Part shown: piece by piece, positions 35,641 through 44,402 of the stretch
Layout of the letters: every line of letters begins with the position of its first letter
Position numbering within the stretch: position 1 is the stretch's first letter
NCBI GenBank assembly: GCA_015059845.1
Contig: SUZR01000001.1
Span: 186,001 to 250,000, forward strand
Length of the DNA stretch: 64,000 nt
DNA from: Rikenellaceae bacterium
GTDB lineage: Bacteria; Bacteroidota; Bacteroidia; Bacteroidales; Rikenellaceae
Direction of reading: 5' to 3'
Notes under the pieces: model-generated
Seen by the model: only the letters and a program-made list of their open reading frames with translations
Told to the model about the DNA's origin: nothing
The model's database searches: none
Translations under genes and position numbers: made by a program

Positions 35641-35672
35641 AAAAAAGAGTCGATGAAAATCGACTCTTTTTT
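35641..35672. terminator. Bidirectional intrinsic terminator
   Basis: AAAAAAGAGTCGAT / ATCGACTCTTTTTT, 14-bp perfect stem with a GAAA loop, shared by the converging acyl-CoA synthetase and transglycosylase genes. Confidence 0.9.
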
Positions 35673-35675
35673 TAC

Positions 35676-36422
35676 TTACTTCACCTGAGCAACCATATTG
35701 GCGCCATTATTAACCAAGTCGCAATAGAAGTTGTAACGCTTCATAACCTCACGTACGTAGGCCTCGGTCTGGCGGCTGCCTGTAAATTTTCCGTGACGGA
35801 CCAATTCGCTCTCATAAACTGCGGGGTCAGCCTTCATCTTCAAATAGCGGGCTACGACCTCCCAAGAATTGTAATCCTCACCGTTGCTCTTTGCTAAACG
35901 ACGCGCATCCGACACGTGTCCAATGCCCCCGTTGTAGCACGCAAGAATGATACTCATACGATCGTCCGCCGAGGTAGTAGGCGATAGTTTCAATGTCTTG
36001 TCAATCTGCTTCAGGAGCTTACCCGCCAAACGAATATTTGTCTCGGGGTCAACGATATGCTCCTTCTCTACATTAAACTGTCGGCCAACAATCGGCATAA
36101 TCTGCATAAGCCCAATAGCACCCTGCTTTGACACAAGGTCTGAGTGAAATCTCGACTCATTGTATGCTATGGCACTCAGCAACAACCAATCTTGTCCCTC
36201 CTCTTCTCCAATGCGGCGCATCATCTCGTCATACGAGGAGATGATCCACTCTTGCATCTGTGTTTCAACATTTGCGCTTTCCGTCGCCATCTCGGCGATG
36301 ATGTGGGTCTGCTCGGGGATAACCACGCCCTGTGGAAGCTCCTCATCTACAAACATCTCAGACCCGAAAAAAGTCGCTACAATAATAAGAACGATCGAAA
36401 AAATAATTGTCTTTTTTGACAT
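35676..36422 (-). CDS. Lytic transglycosylase (Slt/MltF-type catalytic domain)
   Basis: Cleaves peptidoglycan glycan strands with formation of 1,6-anhydro-MurNAc. From ATG 36422 (MSKKTIIFSIVLIIVATFF) the product is 248 aa with one N-terminal membrane helix or signal anchor. The catalytic Glu lies in LLSAIAYNESRFHSD, followed by SKQGAIGLMQIMP and ILACYNGGIGHVSDA, the standard GEWL/Slt motifs. No solute-binding domain is present, unlike full MltF. It lies 44 bases downstream of the putative porin, and both may be co-transcribed with pssA. Confidence 0.88.
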   Translation of the reverse strand: MSKKTIIFSIVLIIVATFFGSEMFVDEELPQGVVIPEQTHIIAEMATESANVETQMQEWIISSYDEMMRRIGEEEGQDWLLLSAIAYNESRFHSDLVSKQGAIGLMQIMPIVGRQFNVEKEHIVDPETNIRLAGKLLKQIDKTLKLSPTTSADDRMSIILACYNGGIGHVSDARRLAKSNGEDYNSWEVVARYLKMKADPAVYESELVRHGKFTGSRQTEAYVREVMKRYNFYCDLVNNGANMVAQVK

Positions 36423-36466
36423 AAATGTGTGTTTTGTGGGCAGTTCACACCGCACAATACAGCACG

Positions 36467-38599
36467 CTAATCATAGAATCCCCACGATATACCCATCTTG
36501 AACATACCCGGATTTAGCGGGTAGCCAGCAGTCGTAATATACTGTCCATTGCCGAACAGATTGTAGTTTACGTGCTGATACTTCAGGAATATTCGCATTC
36601 TCTTCCATTTAGCTGTAAGGAATACATCCAGATAGGGATAGTTACCTATCTCGTATTCGCGCTGATTGTAGAACGTTGCAAGCGCAGGATTGTACGACGG
36701 GGCATAATACGATGTATTAAATCGGCCATCGACACCTAACTGCAGGCGCAACACCTTGTTTCTCTCAACCCAACATTCGTAGTAGTAAGAGAGAAAGGCA
36801 CTACATAATGGAACGGGAATAACCTCTTGATTCGTGCTCCACTGTAACAATACCCTGTGGTCGAAATGAAATCCGCCAAGGCGGAAATCTTTGCGAGCGT
36901 ACAAACTCGTCAGAGAAATCGCGTCACTCGATTGTGCGACATTGCTTTGGGCGTCATAATAGATTTTGTTGTTCACCAAGCCCTGCCAAAATCCGACCTC
37001 AAAAGCGCGGTCAGGAATTTCCAACGATACTTCAAAACGAGTCTCATCCTCCTGTGCAAAGGAGTTGGACCACACATAGTGGTTCGAGAATAGATTATTC
37101 TCCCAATATGAGGGCGATCTCTTTGTCTGAGAGAATCGGCCCGAGAGAGTAATCGGACGACCTCGGAGTCTTGCCGTCAATGCGATATGTGCATTGAGCG
37201 AGAAGTCTCCGCTCCTGTAACCCGATGGGTAGTACTTGACATTAGCACCCCAATCGGCAAATTTCTTTACTTTTCCGCTGATAGCTCCATAGGCATACCA
37301 CGCAGTCTCCTTAACCTTACCCTGCTTGCCGCCAATATAGTCACCAAAGCCAAACTGCGAGTAGGCATACATATCAATACCCACACCGCCACCCAGGCGA
37401 CCCACGGCACCATTACGGTCCCACGGCTGCGCTTCGACGAAAAAGCGGTTCGATACTACCCTTTCGCGTATTGAGTCACGCGACTCGGTAGGCGATATAT
37501 ACCAATTCTTATAATATGTATCTTGCGTAGCTTCATACTCGCCGTTCTCGTCTATCGAGCCGCGCTCATTGGTGAATTCGGCGTATTTGTCGCTATAAAG
37601 CTTGCTCCACGAGTTATACTCAAAAATATGGCCAACATATACAGCCGTAAGGTCGGCCAGCGAAAAATCGTAATCGGTGACAGGCTGCAAGGGAATAGCT
37701 ATGGCCTGTTTTACGAAGAAGGAGTTGTTACGATATGAGTTTTGTGCCTCAGCAGCAGCCAGTTTCATAGGAACACCTGAAGGATGCTCGTAGGTGGTAT
37801 CTGCTATGGCCCAAACACCCACAGCACCACCATTCTCACGCTGTGTTATGCGGTTGTTTATATAGGCGGCGTGAACAGAGTAACGCTTGCCCGTATGCGA
37901 GAATGCCGCCGAGAGATTGTGGTTTGTGGTGCGCTGCCACTCATACAAGCCCTTGGTTCCGCGGGCCTTATAGTTTACGTTAAAGCTCGTTGTTGGCGAG
38001 ATGTTGTGCGCTGTGGTCACCTCGAAATGCTCCTCGCGGTAACGTTTCTGACCTGACTCCAAGTACATAAAGTTAAGATATGGTGTCTTGGAGTTGTAGA
38101 ACGGCACGTTGTCCATACGGTAAGTATATGCATCGTACGACTGCGCGAAGGTAAAGTCAGGGCTTGTCGGACGGTCGAAATAGTTGAACGGCAAGGTTGA
38201 TTGTCCCAAGCCTCCGAGCGACATATCTCCCACACCCTTAAGATAATAGGGGTAATCAATTCGCCAATTCATCAAAGTGGTGTCGAGCGGCTGAATCTTC
38301 ACATCATTCATATCGCGGTCCACGTTCCACATAAAGTTAGGCAACGCACGAATTGAATCGTTGAAGTAGTACGACTCCAGCGGTTTGCGTATGCGGCGTA
38401 CCTTCGATGAGTCCTGCTGCTCCTCTGTGCCCTCCTCGCCTGTGGTGTCAAAGGGATTCGTTCCACCCAATCCGACCTCCTGACCATTGCGTTGTGCGCG
38501 AGAGATAGCACGAGCATCGAGCTGGGCAAATACCGACATAGGCAACAGCGAACAAATCGCCACAGCCACAATCATAAATATTTGCACTCTTAATCTCAT
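36467..38599 (-). CDS. Putative outer membrane porin (PF14121 type)
   Basis: Large outer-membrane beta-barrel, 710 aa. A signal peptide (VAVAICSLLPMSVFAQ) is followed by a charged spacer, RRIRKPLESYYFNDSIRALP, and many alternating amphipathic strands with aromatic girdles, ending in a Phe-containing last strand (FKMGISWGFYD). The FTFAQSYDAYTYRMDNVPFY and LNFMYLESGQKRYREEHFEV segments match my memory of the putative-porin family specific to Bacteroidota. Substrate unknown. It follows pssA by 31 bases. Confidence 0.8.
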   Translation of the reverse strand: MRLRVQIFMIVAVAICSLLPMSVFAQLDARAISRAQRNGQEVGLGGTNPFDTTGEEGTEEQQDSSKVRRIRKPLESYYFNDSIRALPNFMWNVDRDMNDVKIQPLDTTLMNWRIDYPYYLKGVGDMSLGGLGQSTLPFNYFDRPTSPDFTFAQSYDAYTYRMDNVPFYNSKTPYLNFMYLESGQKRYREEHFEVTTAHNISPTTSFNVNYKARGTKGLYEWQRTTNHNLSAAFSHTGKRYSVHAAYINNRITQRENGGAVGVWAIADTTYEHPSGVPMKLAAAEAQNSYRNNSFFVKQAIAIPLQPVTDYDFSLADLTAVYVGHIFEYNSWSKLYSDKYAEFTNERGSIDENGEYEATQDTYYKNWYISPTESRDSIRERVVSNRFFVEAQPWDRNGAVGRLGGGVGIDMYAYSQFGFGDYIGGKQGKVKETAWYAYGAISGKVKKFADWGANVKYYPSGYRSGDFSLNAHIALTARLRGRPITLSGRFSQTKRSPSYWENNLFSNHYVWSNSFAQEDETRFEVSLEIPDRAFEVGFWQGLVNNKIYYDAQSNVAQSSDAISLTSLYARKDFRLGGFHFDHRVLLQWSTNQEVIPVPLCSAFLSYYYECWVERNKVLRLQLGVDGRFNTSYYAPSYNPALATFYNQREYEIGNYPYLDVFLTAKWKRMRIFLKYQHVNYNLFGNGQYITTAGYPLNPGMFKMGISWGFYD

Positions 38600-38630
38600 C
38601 TATACAACGCTTTAGCTTATAATTGTAAAA

Positions 38631-39347
38631 CTACTCTTTTCTTAGGTTTATTGCCCAACGAATAACCGAAATTACGATATAGAGCAAAATTATCGCAGGA
38701 ACGGCAAACTTGGTGAACAGTACAATCAACGCAACGCACAGGGCGATAAATGAATATCTAATCTCGTTCCCGCTCCATCCGAAGCCCTTGAACTTCAGGG
38801 CGAACATTCTCACGGGCGAGATAAGCAGTGTCGCCATCAAGATAGAGATAATCAATATAACCTCCTTAGAGAGAGCAAACTCCCCTGCTGCGGCCAGCAT
38901 TGCCAACGACAGACAGAACAGTCCATTTGCAGGCGTGGGAAGACCACAGAACTCGGTGTGCTGCGTATCGTCAATATTGAATTTCGCCAAGCGCAGTGCC
39001 GAAAAAGCAACTATAATTAATGTGAGATAAGCTCCCGCATTTACAATATTCTCAGGTAGTTGCATCGCCTGTTCTGCATTGCCATACCAGCAGAACATCG
39101 CCACCGCTGGAACCAGGCCAAACGACACCATATCGGCCAGCGAATCGAGCTGTACGCCGATAGCCGAGGTACTCTTGAGAAGACGAGCAGCAAAGCCATC
39201 GAAGAAATCGAATACGGCCGAAGCCACAACAAGCCAGAATGCCAGCTCGAAATCACCATTAGTCAACAATGCAATAGCCGCACTTGAGCCACACACTAAG
39301 TTGCCAAGCGTCAGCATATTCGGTATCGTAAAGAGTCTTATCTTCAT
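38631..39347 (-). CDS. pssA: CDP-diacylglycerol-serine O-phosphatidyltransferase
   Basis: Makes phosphatidylserine from CDP-diacylglycerol and serine, the step before phosphatidylethanolamine. The CDP-alcohol phosphotransferase motif DG-x2-AR-x8-G-x3-D-x3-D is seen as FFDGFAARLL followed by GVQLDSLADMVSFG. About eight hydrophobic segments. I choose ATG 39347 (MKIRLFTIPNMLTLGNLVCG), since the longer track start runs through the leader. It probably heads a pssA-porin-transglycosylase transcript. Confidence 0.92.
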   Translation of the reverse strand: MKIRLFTIPNMLTLGNLVCGSSAAIALLTNGDFELAFWLVVASAVFDFFDGFAARLLKSTSAIGVQLDSLADMVSFGLVPAVAMFCWYGNAEQAMQLPENIVNAGAYLTLIIVAFSALRLAKFNIDDTQHTEFCGLPTPANGLFCLSLAMLAAAGEFALSKEVILIISILMATLLISPVRMFALKFKGFGWSGNEIRYSFIALCVALIVLFTKFAVPAIILLYIVISVIRWAINLRKE

Positions 39348-39377
39348 CTTTTCGCAATAAAAAGTCATAATAATCGG

Positions 39378-39385
39378 CAAATTTA
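39378..39385 (-). promoter_or_regulatory. Candidate -7 element of pssA
   Basis: TAAATTTG on the minus strand, 30 bases before the chosen pssA ATG. No good -33 box. Confidence 0.45.
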
Positions 39386-39397
39386 CGAATAATTTTT

Positions 39398-39405
39398 TAT
39401 CTTTG
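39398..39405 (+). promoter_or_regulatory. Candidate -7 element of the guanylyltransferase gene
   Basis: TATCTTTG, 32 bases before ATG 39438. It lies 12 bases from the divergent pssA element, so the two promoters must overlap. Confidence 0.45.
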
Positions 39406-39437
39406 TATAATTCTTAAAAATCTTTTTTATATAAAGT

Positions 39438-40511
39438 ATGAATAATAACACCTTTTGTGTGATTATGGCCGGCGGAATAGGTTCTCGATTCTGGCCAATG
39501 AGTCGAAAACATACGCCAAAGCAGTTCCTGGATATTCTCGGAACTGGTAAGTCTTTTATTCGAGCTACCTTTGAGCGCTTTTTGCCTCTTGTGCCTGTTG
39601 AGAACTTTATGGTTGTCACCAACGGAGCATACAAGGAGCTGGTTTTGCAGCATATCCCTGAGCTGAAGGAGGAGCAGATATTGTGTGAGCCTATTCGACG
39701 CAACACTGCACCCTGCATAGCTTATGCGGCATATACGTTGCTGAAGAACAATCCCGATGCGAAGATGATAGTCACACCCGCAGACCATTTGATTCTTAAC
39801 GAGGTGGATTTTCACACTATAATAAACGAGTGTTTGGAGTATGCACAGGCCAACGACGCATTGATGACGGTGGGTATCAGACCGAGCCGTCCAGAGACCG
39901 GATATGGCTATATACAGAAGTCAAATAATGACATCATCAGTCGCGTTAAGTGTTTTACGGAAAAGCCTCATTTAGAGCTTGCTCAGACTTTTGTTGAGTG
40001 TGGCGAGTTCTTCTGGAATTCGGGTATTTTCATCTGGACTGTTAAGAACATTGTAAAGGCTTTTGAAAGGCATCTTCCCGAGCATCACGCGCTCTTCTCA
40101 GCCATAATGGATGAGCTTGGAACGGCTGGTGAGCAGAAGGCCATCGAGCAGGTCTTTTCCGAGTGTAAATCCATATCGGTTGACTACGGAATTATGGAGA
40201 AGGCGGACAACGTATATGTGCGCTGTGGCGACTTCGGCTGGAGTGACGTGGGAACGTGGGGCTCGGTCTATCAGCTCTCGCGCAAGGACCGTTACGCCAA
40301 CACCAAATCTCACGAGGGGTGTTACACATACAACACACGCAGCACGATAATCTCAATTCCGCAGGATAAGATTGCGGTAATCAATGGCTTACGCGATTAT
40401 ATTGTAGTGGATACGGATGATGTTCTGATGATTTGTCCGCGCAGCGAGGAGCAGAGCATTAAGAAGTATATCGACGATGTGAGATTCGACAAAGGCGAGA
40501 AGCATATTTAG
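39438..40511 (+). CDS. manC: Mannose-1-phosphate guanylyltransferase
   Basis: Forms GDP-mannose from mannose 1-phosphate and GTP for glycan synthesis. The 357-aa protein opens with the nucleotidyltransferase signature IMAGGIGSRFWPMSRKHTPK and has FTEKPHLELAQTFV, FFWNSGIFIW and the FGWSDVGTWGSVYQL motif. It contains only the transferase domain, without the C-terminal isomerase cupin found in long ManC enzymes; a separate isomerase (manA) lies 7 kb away in the window. Single gene ended by a terminator. Confidence 0.93.
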   Translation: MNNNTFCVIMAGGIGSRFWPMSRKHTPKQFLDILGTGKSFIRATFERFLPLVPVENFMVVTNGAYKELVLQHIPELKEEQILCEPIRRNTAPCIAYAAYTLLKNNPDAKMIVTPADHLILNEVDFHTIINECLEYAQANDALMTVGIRPSRPETGYGYIQKSNNDIISRVKCFTEKPHLELAQTFVECGEFFWNSGIFIWTVKNIVKAFERHLPEHHALFSAIMDELGTAGEQKAIEQVFSECKSISVDYGIMEKADNVYVRCGDFGWSDVGTWGSVYQLSRKDRYANTKSHEGCYTYNTRSTIISIPQDKIAVINGLRDYIVVDTDDVLMICPRSEEQSIKKYIDDVRFDKGEKHI

Positions 40512-40534
40512 AATTTTTCTTTTATTGAGATAAC

Positions 40535-40565
40535 AAGCCCCAGCAAACTTATTTTGTCGGGGCTT
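40535..40565 (+). terminator. manC terminator
   Basis: AAGCCCC pairs with GGGGCTT, with further A/T pairing inside, followed by a T-run. Confidence 0.75.
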
Positions 40566-40599
40566 TTTTATTGCAATTATTCCCTGTTTTTGAACAAAA

Positions 40600-40644
40600 A
40601 TTCTTACATTTGTAAGAATATATGCCACAACAACTGGCATATAT
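40600..40644 (+). promoter_or_regulatory. Palindromic promoter/operator and 5' hairpin of the OPT operon
   Basis: ATTCTTACATTTGTAAGAAT (40600-40619) is a perfect 8-bp inverted repeat and contains the -7 element TACATTTG (40605-40612). Directly after it, ATATATGCC (40618-40626) pairs with GGCATATAT (40636-40644). No -33 TTTG lies at normal spacing, which suggests an activator or a repressor site at the core promoter. Confidence 0.6.
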
Positions 40645-40681
40645 GTACTTGCTATGTCATAAAACTATAAAATTCAATATT

Positions 40682-42625
40682 ATGGAACAGCAGAAACAGA
40701 ACGTATCGCTCCCCGATAACGCTTATCGAGAGCTTAAGCCGGGTGAGGAGTATAAACCATTAATGCCGGCCAACACCACACCGGCCGAGGTTACACCCTA
40801 CTCGGTTACGATGGGTATCGTTATGGCCATCATCTTCTCGGCCGCAGCAGCCTTCCTCGGTCTTAAGGTGGGACAGGTTTTCGAGGCTGCAATTCCTATT
40901 GCGATTATCGCCGTTGGTATGGGTACTGCACTCGGGAAGAAGAATATGCTCGGACAGAACATCATCATTCAGTCAATCGGAGCTTCGTCGGGTGTTATTG
41001 TGGCGGGTGCAATTTTTACCTTGCCTGCGCTTTACATCCTCGGACTTGATGCGCAATTCTACCAAATTTTCCTCTCATCGCTGTTGGGAGGTGTGCTGGG
41101 TATCGTGCTTTTGATTCCCTTTAGAAAATATTTCGTTAAGGATATGCACGGCAAGTATCCCTTCCCCGAGGCTACGGCTACAACCGAGGTATTGGTATCG
41201 GGCGAGAAGGGCGGTAATCAGGCCAAACTACTTGCAGTAGCAGGTTTGATAGGAGGTCTTTACGACTTCGCAGTCAGCACGTTCGGTGCTTGGACTGAGG
41301 TTGTGTCAACACGTATCTGTGCCTTTGGTGAGATGTGTGCCGACAAGTTTAAGGTTGTCTTTTCGCTCAATACGGGTGCAGCTGTTTTGGGTCTTGGATA
41401 TATCATCGGTTTGAAGTATGCCGTTATCATCACCGCGGGCTCGTGCCTCGTATGGTTCTTGATAGTGCCACTCATTGGCTCTATTGCTCCCGATGCGGCG
41501 GCACTCACTCCTGAGAGTATCTTTACTGACTATGGTCGCCCCATTGGTATTGGAGGTATCGCTATGGCTGGCTTGATTGGTATTATCCGTCAGGCGGGTA
41601 TCATTCGTCAGGCTGTAGGCTTGGCCGTAAGCGAGCTTACATCGAAGAAGGGCGGCTCGGTTGTAGCCGTTGAGCGTACGCAGCGCGACCTGCCGATGAA
41701 ACTCATCTTGTCGGTGTTGATTGCGGCGCTCATCTCTTGCTGGGTATTCTTCCACTTCGGATTGCTGGGTAACGGTATGCAGAGCATCGTGGCGTTGCTG
41801 ATTGTATTTGTAATAGCCTTCCTGTTCACTACCGTGGCAGCTAATGCCATCGCTATCGTGGGTACAAACCCCGTGTCGGGTATGACCTTGATGACACTCA
41901 TTCTCAGCTCGTTGGTATTGGTTAGTATTGGCCTTAACGGCACGGAGGGTATGACCGCAGCGTTGATTATCGGAGGTGTTGTTTGTACGGCTCTCTCGAT
42001 GGCTGGAGGCTTTATTACCGACCTTAAGATTGGCTACTGGCTCGGAACTACTCCTAAGAAGCAGGAGGGCTGGAAGTTCCTCGGAACGTTCGTATCGGCA
42101 GCTACCGTTGCTGGCGTTATGATTGTCCTGAACGACACTTACGGCTTTACCGGCGAGGAGGCTTTGGTAGCACCTCAGGCTAATGCTATGGCAGCAGTTA
42201 TCCAGCCCCTGATGACGGGCGGCTCAACACCCTGGATTCTCTACTTTATGGGTGCTGCTCTGGCTCTGGTTTTGACCGCTATTGGTGTGCCTGCATTGGC
42301 ATTCTCTTTGGGTATGTTTATCCCTATGTATCTGAATGCTCCGCTGGTTGTCGGAGGTCTTGTAGCGTGGTTTGTATCTTCTCGCTCGAAGGATGAGGCA
42401 CTGAATAAGGCTCGCTTCGACCGTGGTACGCTTATCGCCTCTGGTTTTATCGCTGGCGGTGCTTTGATGGGCGTTGTGTCGGCTGTGTTGAAGTTCGTTG
42501 GCGTAGAGTGGTTTATGGCCGATTGGGCTGCATCGAAGAGCGCCGAGTGGTTGGGTCTTGTGATGTACATCGCACTGATTGCTTATATGGCTTGGCATAC
42601 AATGAAGGCAAAGAAAGAGGAGTAA
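40682..42625 (+). CDS. OPT family oligopeptide transporter
   Basis: Inner-membrane proton-coupled importer of small peptides, 647 aa from ATG 40682 (MEQQKQNVSLPDNAYRELKP); the track start at 40622 overlaps the leader hairpin. At least twelve hydrophobic segments are visible, with family motifs GSSGVIVAGAIFTLPALYIL-like near residue 105, YPFPEATATTEVLVSGEKGG, and NPVSGMTLMTLILSSL. It is 18 bases upstream of pepT. Together they form a peptide uptake and hydrolysis unit. Confidence 0.9.
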   Translation: MEQQKQNVSLPDNAYRELKPGEEYKPLMPANTTPAEVTPYSVTMGIVMAIIFSAAAAFLGLKVGQVFEAAIPIAIIAVGMGTALGKKNMLGQNIIIQSIGASSGVIVAGAIFTLPALYILGLDAQFYQIFLSSLLGGVLGIVLLIPFRKYFVKDMHGKYPFPEATATTEVLVSGEKGGNQAKLLAVAGLIGGLYDFAVSTFGAWTEVVSTRICAFGEMCADKFKVVFSLNTGAAVLGLGYIIGLKYAVIITAGSCLVWFLIVPLIGSIAPDAAALTPESIFTDYGRPIGIGGIAMAGLIGIIRQAGIIRQAVGLAVSELTSKKGGSVVAVERTQRDLPMKLILSVLIAALISCWVFFHFGLLGNGMQSIVALLIVFVIAFLFTTVAANAIAIVGTNPVSGMTLMTLILSSLVLVSIGLNGTEGMTAALIIGGVVCTALSMAGGFITDLKIGYWLGTTPKKQEGWKFLGTFVSAATVAGVMIVLNDTYGFTGEEALVAPQANAMAAVIQPLMTGGSTPWILYFMGAALALVLTAIGVPALAFSLGMFIPMYLNAPLVVGGLVAWFVSSRSKDEALNKARFDRGTLIASGFIAGGALMGVVSAVLKFVGVEWFMADWAASKSAEWLGLVMYIALIAYMAWHTMKAKKEE

Positions 42626-42643
42626 AATTTAAAACAATATAAT

Positions 42644-43861
42644 ATGGAACTGAAAGAGAGATTTCTGAAATATGTTTCGTTCGACACGCAGTCTGACGAG
42701 AACAGCACAACATTCCCCTCGACCGACAAGCAGCTCGTGCTGCTCAACTATCTGGCTGACGAGATGCGTACGCTCGGTCTGGAGGATGTGACCGTAGATA
42801 AGTATGGTTATACGATGGGTACAATCCCCGCGACAAAGGGCTATGAGAATGCCCCCGTAATCGGCTTTATCGCCCACGTAGATACATCGCCCGATATGAG
42901 TGGCAAGGATGTAAAGCCCCGCACTATCGAGGAGTATGACGGCAGCGATATCCAGCTCAATGGCGCGCTGACAATGAAGGTTGCGGATTTCCCCGAGCTG
43001 AAGAACTTCATCGGCCACACGCTCATTCACACCGATGGCACTACCCTGCTGGGTGCTGACGACAAGGCGGGCTGTGCCGAGATTATGACCGCTGCGGAGT
43101 ATCTTATCTCTCATCCCGAGATTGCACACGGCAAGATTCGCATCGGCTTCACGCCCGACGAGGAGATTGGTCGTGGTGTGGATTACTTCGACGTGGCAGC
43201 TTTTGGAGCTGACTTTGCCTACACGATGGATGGTAGCGCCGAGGGCGAGCTGGAGTACGAGAACTTCAATGCTGCGGCGGCAACTATCGAGATTCAGGGC
43301 CGTAACGTACACCCCGGATACGCCAAAAATAAGATAATTAACGCCATTCAGGTTGCGTGCGACTTGAACTCACTTATCCCCTCGGTTGAGCGCCCCGAAC
43401 ACACCACGGGTTACGAGGGATTCTACCACTGCGTAGGCTTCAACGGCACGGTTGAGAATGCTAAGATTTCGTACATCATCCGCGACCACGATAGCGAGAA
43501 GTTCGAGCAGAAGAAGGTCTTTATGTGGTCTTGCGTGGATTTGTTGCAGAAGAAGTATGGCGAGGGCGTGCTGAAGCTCACGCTGAAGGACCAGTACTTC
43601 AATATGCGCAAGATGGTGGAGCCGCATCCGCACGTGATTGACAAGGCTGTGGAGGCTATGCGTATGGCCGATGTGGAGCCTGTAATCAAGCCTATTCGTG
43701 GCGGTACGGATGGCGCACGCCTCTCGTTTATGGGTCTTCCCTGCCCCAATATCTTTGCTGGCGGTATGAACTTCCACGGCAAGTTTGAGTACTGCTCGCT
43801 GAACACGATGCAGAAGGCTATGCAGGTGATAATTAACTTGGCTCAGTTGTGGGCTAAGTAG
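42644..43861 (+). CDS. pepT: Peptidase T (tripeptide aminopeptidase)
   Basis: Cytosolic zinc enzyme of the M20 family releasing the N-terminal residue of tripeptides. The 405-aa protein has the metal ligands in IAHVDTSPDMSG, LGADDKAGCAEIM, FTPDEEIGRGVDYFD, the Asp of TMDGSAEGELEYENF, and the final His in NFHGKFEYCSL. RGGTDGARLSFMGLPCPN matches the dimerisation/substrate loop. Length is normal. It is the second gene of the OPT operon. Confidence 0.96.
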   Translation: MELKERFLKYVSFDTQSDENSTTFPSTDKQLVLLNYLADEMRTLGLEDVTVDKYGYTMGTIPATKGYENAPVIGFIAHVDTSPDMSGKDVKPRTIEEYDGSDIQLNGALTMKVADFPELKNFIGHTLIHTDGTTLLGADDKAGCAEIMTAAEYLISHPEIAHGKIRIGFTPDEEIGRGVDYFDVAAFGADFAYTMDGSAEGELEYENFNAAAATIEIQGRNVHPGYAKNKIINAIQVACDLNSLIPSVERPEHTTGYEGFYHCVGFNGTVENAKISYIIRDHDSEKFEQKKVFMWSCVDLLQKKYGEGVLKLTLKDQYFNMRKMVEPHPHVIDKAVEAMRMADVEPVIKPIRGGTDGARLSFMGLPCPNIFAGGMNFHGKFEYCSLNTMQKAMQVIINLAQLWAK

Positions 43862-43885
43862 CGTAAAACACAAAAATAAAACGTT

Positions 43886-44398
43886 ATGGATGGCTTCAAG
43901 GAGATTAATCCCGCTGCTGTGACCGACAACTTTATAAAGCTTATCGGCGAGGATTGGATGCTCATCACGGCGGGTGACCACGTCGAGTGCAACACGATGA
44001 CAGCCTCGTGGGGCGGCGTAGGATATTTGTGGAACAAGCCTATCGCTATTGCCGTCATACGTCCGCAGCGTCACACCTTCGAGTTTACCGAGCGCGAGCA
44101 GATGCTTACGTTGTCATTCTTCAAGGAGGAGTATCGTGATGCCTTAAAGTATTGCGGGTCGCACTCAGGACGCAACGAGGATAAGATACACAATGCAGGT
44201 CTATCGGTTACCTTCACCGACGAGGAGGTGCCGGCAATCACGCAGGCGTCGCTTGTGCTGGAGTGCAGGAAGCTCTATTGCGATATGCTCAAGGAGGAGT
44301 GTTTCCTCGACAAGAGCATTATCGACAAGTGGTACGCAGCCAAGGATTACCACAAAGCTTATATTCTTGAGATAACTCACGCTTATATAAAGGAGTAA
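43886..44398 (+). CDS. Flavin reductase-like protein
   Basis: FMN-binding split-barrel protein, 170 aa, of the flavin reductase/flavoredoxin group. The segment DWMLITAGDHVECNTMTASW followed by GGVGYLWNKPIAIAVIRPQR is the family flavin-binding core, and SFFKEEYRDALKYCGSHSGR is typical of the Bacteroidota and Clostridia subgroup. It lies 24 bases after pepT and 4 bases before nadE, so it belongs to the same transcript. Physiological electron acceptor unknown. Confidence 0.83.
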   Translation: MDGFKEINPAAVTDNFIKLIGEDWMLITAGDHVECNTMTASWGGVGYLWNKPIAIAVIRPQRHTFEFTEREQMLTLSFFKEEYRDALKYCGSHSGRNEDKIHNAGLSVTFTDEEVPAITQASLVLECRKLYCDMLKEECFLDKSIIDKWYAAKDYHKAYILEITHAYIKE

Positions 44399-44402
44399 TA
44401 AG

